From Arcobacter sp. EP1 (lineage in GTDB: Bacteria > Campylobacterota > Campylobacteria > Campylobacterales > Arcobacteraceae), in assembly GCA_001655195.1 (NCBI GenBank), contig LPNY01000139.1, positions 190,554 through 254,553 of the forward strand: 64,000 bases of DNA, in the 5' to 3' direction. The notes beneath the pieces are model-generated. The model did not search any database and was not told the DNA's origin. It saw only the letters and a list, made by a program, of their open reading frames with translations. This document shows positions 62,326 to 64,000 of this stretch, one piece after another. The first letter of the stretch is position 1, and each line of letters starts with the position of its first letter. Made by a program: the position numbers and the translations under genes.

Positions 62326-64000
62326 TTAAAATTTAATTCCAATAACTGTAATATCATCATTTCTTTCATGATTACCTTGATAAGTTTTCAACTCATTTAC
62401 TAGTTTTTGTTTTTGAATGTCCATTGGTTCATCTTTGATTGTATCAATTACTCTCAGCAATCTTTTTTTCCCAAAGCAAAGGTCTTTCTCTCCACCTAAT
62501 TGATCCCAATAACCATCACTTGATAAATATATTATATCATTTTTTCTTGTATTTATAATATGGTCAGTAAACTTATACTTGATATCACTATCTTTGTACC
62601 CCACTGAGTGTCTATTCCCTTTAAGCATCTCTACGTTATTATTTTGAACTATAAAAACATCATTTCTGGCACTTGCAAATTTGACTATATTTTCTTGCTT
62701 ATTATAGTACAGGATTTGTCCATCAAGTCCCACATTAGATAAACTTTTTGCGTCTTCTTGTTTTAAAAGTTGTTTCATTGTTCGATTAAAGTATTGTAGT
62801 ATCCAAGCAGGACTTACATCCATGGTAAAATCAGTATTGATTAAGCCAATAACTTGTCTTTCAATGGCTTTTACAAGCATAGTAACAAATGCTCCTGGAA
62901 CACCATGCCCTGTACAATCTATGACCATAAGTAAACATTCATCTTTATGTCTTAATTCTTCAAATAGATAAATATCTCCACCAACCATATCTTTTTGTTC
63001 CCACAGTGCAAAATGTGAATTGAAATATTCACTTAAAAGTTCATTTGTAGGAATTAATGTATTTTGAATCAAAGAAGCATATTCAATTGAATCAGAGGTC
63101 TTTTTTAACACAGTTTCTAAATAGTGCCTTTGTTCATTAAGATTTCGTTGTATTGCTAGTAGTTCAGTATTGGTTTCTTCTAGTTCTCCTCGTTGTTCAA
63201 ATAATTCTTCAGCATTTTTTTGTGATTCTTTTAGAAGTTTTTTAATCTCTTCATTTTTTGTAGCAGCATAAAGGTAAGTAGCAATAATATCTTCTATTTC
63301 AATAATGAAATTTTTAACTGTTTTGGAAATTGGGTGCAAGCTTGAAATTTCTATAACACCTAATAAATTATTCTCATGAACTAAAGGAATTACTATATGC
63401 CCTTTAGCTTGCTCGTTAATTAATGCACTATGGATTATAGGATTCATATTTTTTTCATTATGAATAATTACGTTTTGGTCTTTAGCCACTTGACCTATAA
63501 GACCTTCCCCTTTTTTATATGTTTGTGAAATTAGATTTTCGTTATCTTGTGCATAGCTACTGCTTAGAGTTAATTCTTCACTTTTTTTATCATATAAGAA
63601 TAAACATCCCTTTGCAGCTCTTATGTAAGGAATCGTGAATTTTAGGGTCTCTTCTGTAATTTCTTGAACTAGTTTTTCGCCTGAAAGCTTTTGTGAAAGA
63701 TTATTGATTCCTTCATTAACCCATGTCTCTTCAATATTTTTTTCATAACTTGTTTTTAGTGTGTGTGACATATTATTTAATGATTTTGTAATAATATCTT
63801 CATTTGAACGTAAATCAAGTGTTTCTTCAAAATTACCTTGACTAATGTTTTTTGAGTGTGTAACAAGTTCGTTAGTATTTTGTTTTAGAAGTTTTACTGA
63901 GTCTATCATATAGCCTATTTCATCACTATGTTTATAGTCAATATCTTCTCTCTCTACGATACCAATACTTAAGTTTTTAAGTTGTTGTGTAACTTGGTTT
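62326..64000 (-). CDS. SiaA-like PP2C/SpoIIE phosphatase, N-terminus outside window
   Basis: The last 558 residues of a signalling phosphatase; the frame is open to the right edge. In order: HAMP-like segment (DEIGYMIDSVKLLKQN), a second HAMP-like repeat, a GAF domain (about 110-245 of the visible part), a coiled coil, and a SpoIIE/PP2C domain with metal sites in EQKDMVGGDIYLF, VIDCTGHGVPGAFVTML and NDDITVIGIKF. The siaC gene begins 10 bases after its stop. It is therefore likely to dephosphorylate SiaC. The N-terminal sensor domain is not visible. Confidence 0.9.
   Translation of the reverse strand, partial: NQVTQQLKNLSIGIVEREDIDYKHSDEIGYMIDSVKLLKQNTNELVTHSKNISQGNFEETLDLRSNEDIITKSLNNMSHTLKTSYEKNIEETWVNEGINNLSQKLSGEKLVQEITEETLKFTIPYIRAAKGCLFLYDKKSEELTLSSSYAQDNENLISQTYKKGEGLIGQVAKDQNVIIHNEKNMNPIIHSALINEQAKGHIVIPLVHENNLLGVIEISSLHPISKTVKNFIIEIEDIIATYLYAATKNEEIKKLLKESQKNAEELFEQRGELEETNTELLAIQRNLNEQRHYLETVLKKTSDSIEYASLIQNTLIPTNELLSEYFNSHFALWEQKDMVGGDIYLFEELRHKDECLLMVIDCTGHGVPGAFVTMLVKAIERQVIGLINTDFTMDVSPAWILQYFNRTMKQLLKQEDAKSLSNVGLDGQILYYNKQENIVKFASARNDVFIVQNNNVEMLKGNRHSVGYKDSDIKYKFTDHIINTRKNDIIYLSSDGYWDQLGGEKDLCFGKKRLLRVIDTIKDEPMDIQKQKLVNELKTYQGNHERNDDITVIGIKF

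Noticed and set aside
1-64000. CRISPR arrays, insertion sequences, prophage genes and rRNA
   Set aside because: No spaced direct repeats, transposase, integrase, phage structural or rRNA sequence was recognised on either strand.

Overview
The window is a gene-dense, AT-rich bacterial chromosome segment. Its gene content and protein style point to Campylobacterota, most likely an Arcobacter-like marine or free-living lineage. Supporting features are the F0 subunit c with a cleavable leader, histidine kinases with the HQWRQPL dimerisation motif, a BamD-like lipoprotein next to lon, and short intergenic gaps. The assignment comes from protein style and gene content, not from rRNA. Both edges cut genes: msrQ at the left and a SpoIIE-type (SiaA-like) phosphatase at the right.

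Layout. 1-3.7 kb: msrQ tail, a periplasmic-type GMC dehydrogenase with its small subunit, and a receiver-PAS protein. 3.8-11.7 kb: UvrD-type helicase, ferritin-like protein, diguanylate cyclase, valS and a lipoprotein. 11.8-18.9 kb: an RND efflux locus in which the pump is encoded as two half-proteins behind an adaptor, convergent with a full-length RND gene that has no adaptor beside it. 19-25.7 kb: a LapD/LapG-type c-di-GMP controlled protease module, a YajR-like MFS transporter, the RdgB NTP pyrophosphatase, and proC leading into three small pilin-like genes. 25.8-36.7 kb: bamD, lon, a membrane protein, a rhomboid, an ankyrin protein, a zinc-ribbon microprotein, dinB, a rhodanese/histidine kinase pair, and tRNA-Leu(GAG). 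36.7-48 kb: a BamE-like protein, atpE, a cysteine-rich receiver, an AsmA-like protein, a periplasmic binding protein with a histidine kinase, an SDR, and an AraC/EamA/APC cluster.

48-54 kb is a metal region. It holds a PCuAC copper chaperone with a Cys/Met repeat tail, a small exported protein and Sco. A Fur-family regulator is then divergent from znuA, which is followed by a DUF1007-NicO fusion; two matching palindromes lie between the divergent genes. 53-61 kb: a TetR regulator with a perfect 24-bp inverted operator pair stands between DoxX/thioesterase genes and a complete TetR-DUF2798-adaptor-RND-TolC efflux operon. 61-64 kb: a yjbQ gene broken by one stop codon, then siaC and siaA-like genes.

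Recurring themes are three independent RND pumps, c-di-GMP and phospho-signalling for surface attachment (LapD/G, SiaA/C, diguanylate cyclase), and metal handling. Two short genes (siaC and the zinc-ribbon protein) have no ATG, GTG or TTG start and seem to begin at ATT or ATC behind an AAAGGA ribosome binding site. Three genes (dinB, araC, yjbQ) have a -10 box only 5-6 bases before ATG and look leaderless.
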